The position numbers were made by a program, and so were the translations under genes. Below are positions 38,661 through 39,239 of a DNA stretch of 39,239 bases, piece by piece. The notes beneath the pieces are model-generated. The model searched no databases and was not told the origin of the DNA. It worked only from the letters and a program-made list of their open reading frames with translations. The stretch lies in contig CBFFRP010000351.1 of the NCBI GenBank assembly GCA_965644295.1, positions 1 through 39,239 of the forward strand, read 5' to 3'. The stretch is from Paraphysomonas bandaiensis (lineage: Eukaryota; Chrysophyceae). Each line of letters starts with the position of its first letter. Position 1 is the stretch's first letter.

Positions 38661-39239
38661 ATACACACACACATACATATAGAGGGATGGATCTTCAGAG
38701 TCAGTATCTTCTGATGTTAATATGGTGACATTGTTGATGACAGTGAGGAGTGCTCAGGAGGTGTGGTTTATCGGATGAGGTGTTCATTGTTGTGTGGATC
38801 ACACCTCCTGAGCACACAGACAGACACACACATACACACACACATACATATAGAGGGATGGATCTTCTGAGTCAGTATCTTCTGATGTTAATATGGTGAC
38901 ATTGTTGATGACAGTGAGGAGTGCTCAGGAGGTGTGGTTTATCGGATGAGGTGTTCATTGTTGTGTGGATCACACCTCCTGAGCACACAGACAGACACAC
39001 ACATACACATACACATACATATAGAGGGATGGATCTTCTGAGTCAGTATCTTCTGATGTTAATATGGTGACATTGTTGATGACAGTGAGGAGTGCTCAGG
39101 AGGTGTGGTTTATCGGATGAGGTGTTCATTGTTGTGTGGATCACACCTCCTGAGCACACAGACAGACACACGCATACACATACACATACATATAGAGGGA
39201 TGGATCTTCTGAGTCAGTATCTTCTGATGTTAATATGGT
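38661..39239. repeat. 171-bp satellite array with internal 16-bp inverted repeat
   Basis: AGAGGGATGGATCTTC begins at 38681, 38852, 39023 and 39194, an exact 171-base period, and the array runs off the window. Monomers are almost identical. Each has a (CA)n-rich segment and an inverted repeat: GTGCTCAGGAGGTGTG, about 34 bases, then CACACCTCCTGAGCAC. No coding signal. Confidence 0.95.

Overview
This is an AT-rich piece of a eukaryotic nuclear genome. The evidence is spliceosomal GT-AG introns (63 and 69 bases) in two genes, large otherwise intronless genes for multi-pass membrane proteins, Ty3/gypsy, Ty1/copia and hAT transposons, microsatellites and satellite arrays. The species cannot be named from the sequence. 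An intron-poor protist or alga (for example a red alga or a stramenopile) would fit, but that is inference.

Gene core (about 8.7-20.1 kb). A decayed arylsulfatase copy (minus) lies beside an intronless 1067-aa plus-strand gene that joins a C-type-lectin-like ectodomain to a polycystin-1-like set of membrane segments. After 2 kb of nested repeats comes a minus-strand 767-aa NB-ARC/TPR STAND ATPase. Divergent from it is a two-exon 441-aa membrane RING E3 ligase of the RNFT1/RNFT2 type. A second gene pair lies at 32.3-35.7 kb: a two-exon minus-strand gene (491 aa, N-terminal Cys cluster, basic patch, coiled coil) and a divergent plus-strand gene (338 aa) that looks like a truncated transposase-related protein.

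Transposon matrix. The left edge is the pol gene of a gypsy element with its 3' LTR. Copia remains occur at 4.2-4.7 kb (+), 20.5-22.0 kb (-), 27.5-28.2 kb (-) and 28.2-32.1 kb (+). hAT elements or remnants occur at 7.7-8.4, 15.2-15.4, 23.0-23.6 and 26.7-27.4 kb. Several insertions keep exact target-site duplications. They include a 2.8-kb element with identical 185-bp LTRs that begin AGTT and end AACT instead of TG...CA, a deleted relative of it at 7.0-7.3 kb, a solo LTR that splits the 28-32 kb copia integrase, and a short SINE-like element with paired terminal hairpins and a 13-bp duplication.

Right edge (36.0-39.2 kb). No gene is recognised here. Four different tandem-repeat families follow one another (about 483, 331, 249 and 171 bp periods), with a tRNA-like SINE head among them. 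The last array, whose monomer contains a 16-bp inverted repeat, runs off the window. This suggests a pericentromeric, subtelomeric or other satellite-rich neighbourhood.

The strongest candidates for something undescribed are the AG...CT LTR family, the hairpin-ended SINE-like family, the divergent two-gene unit at 32-36 kb, and the CTLD-polycystin-like receptor beside an NLR-like STAND protein.
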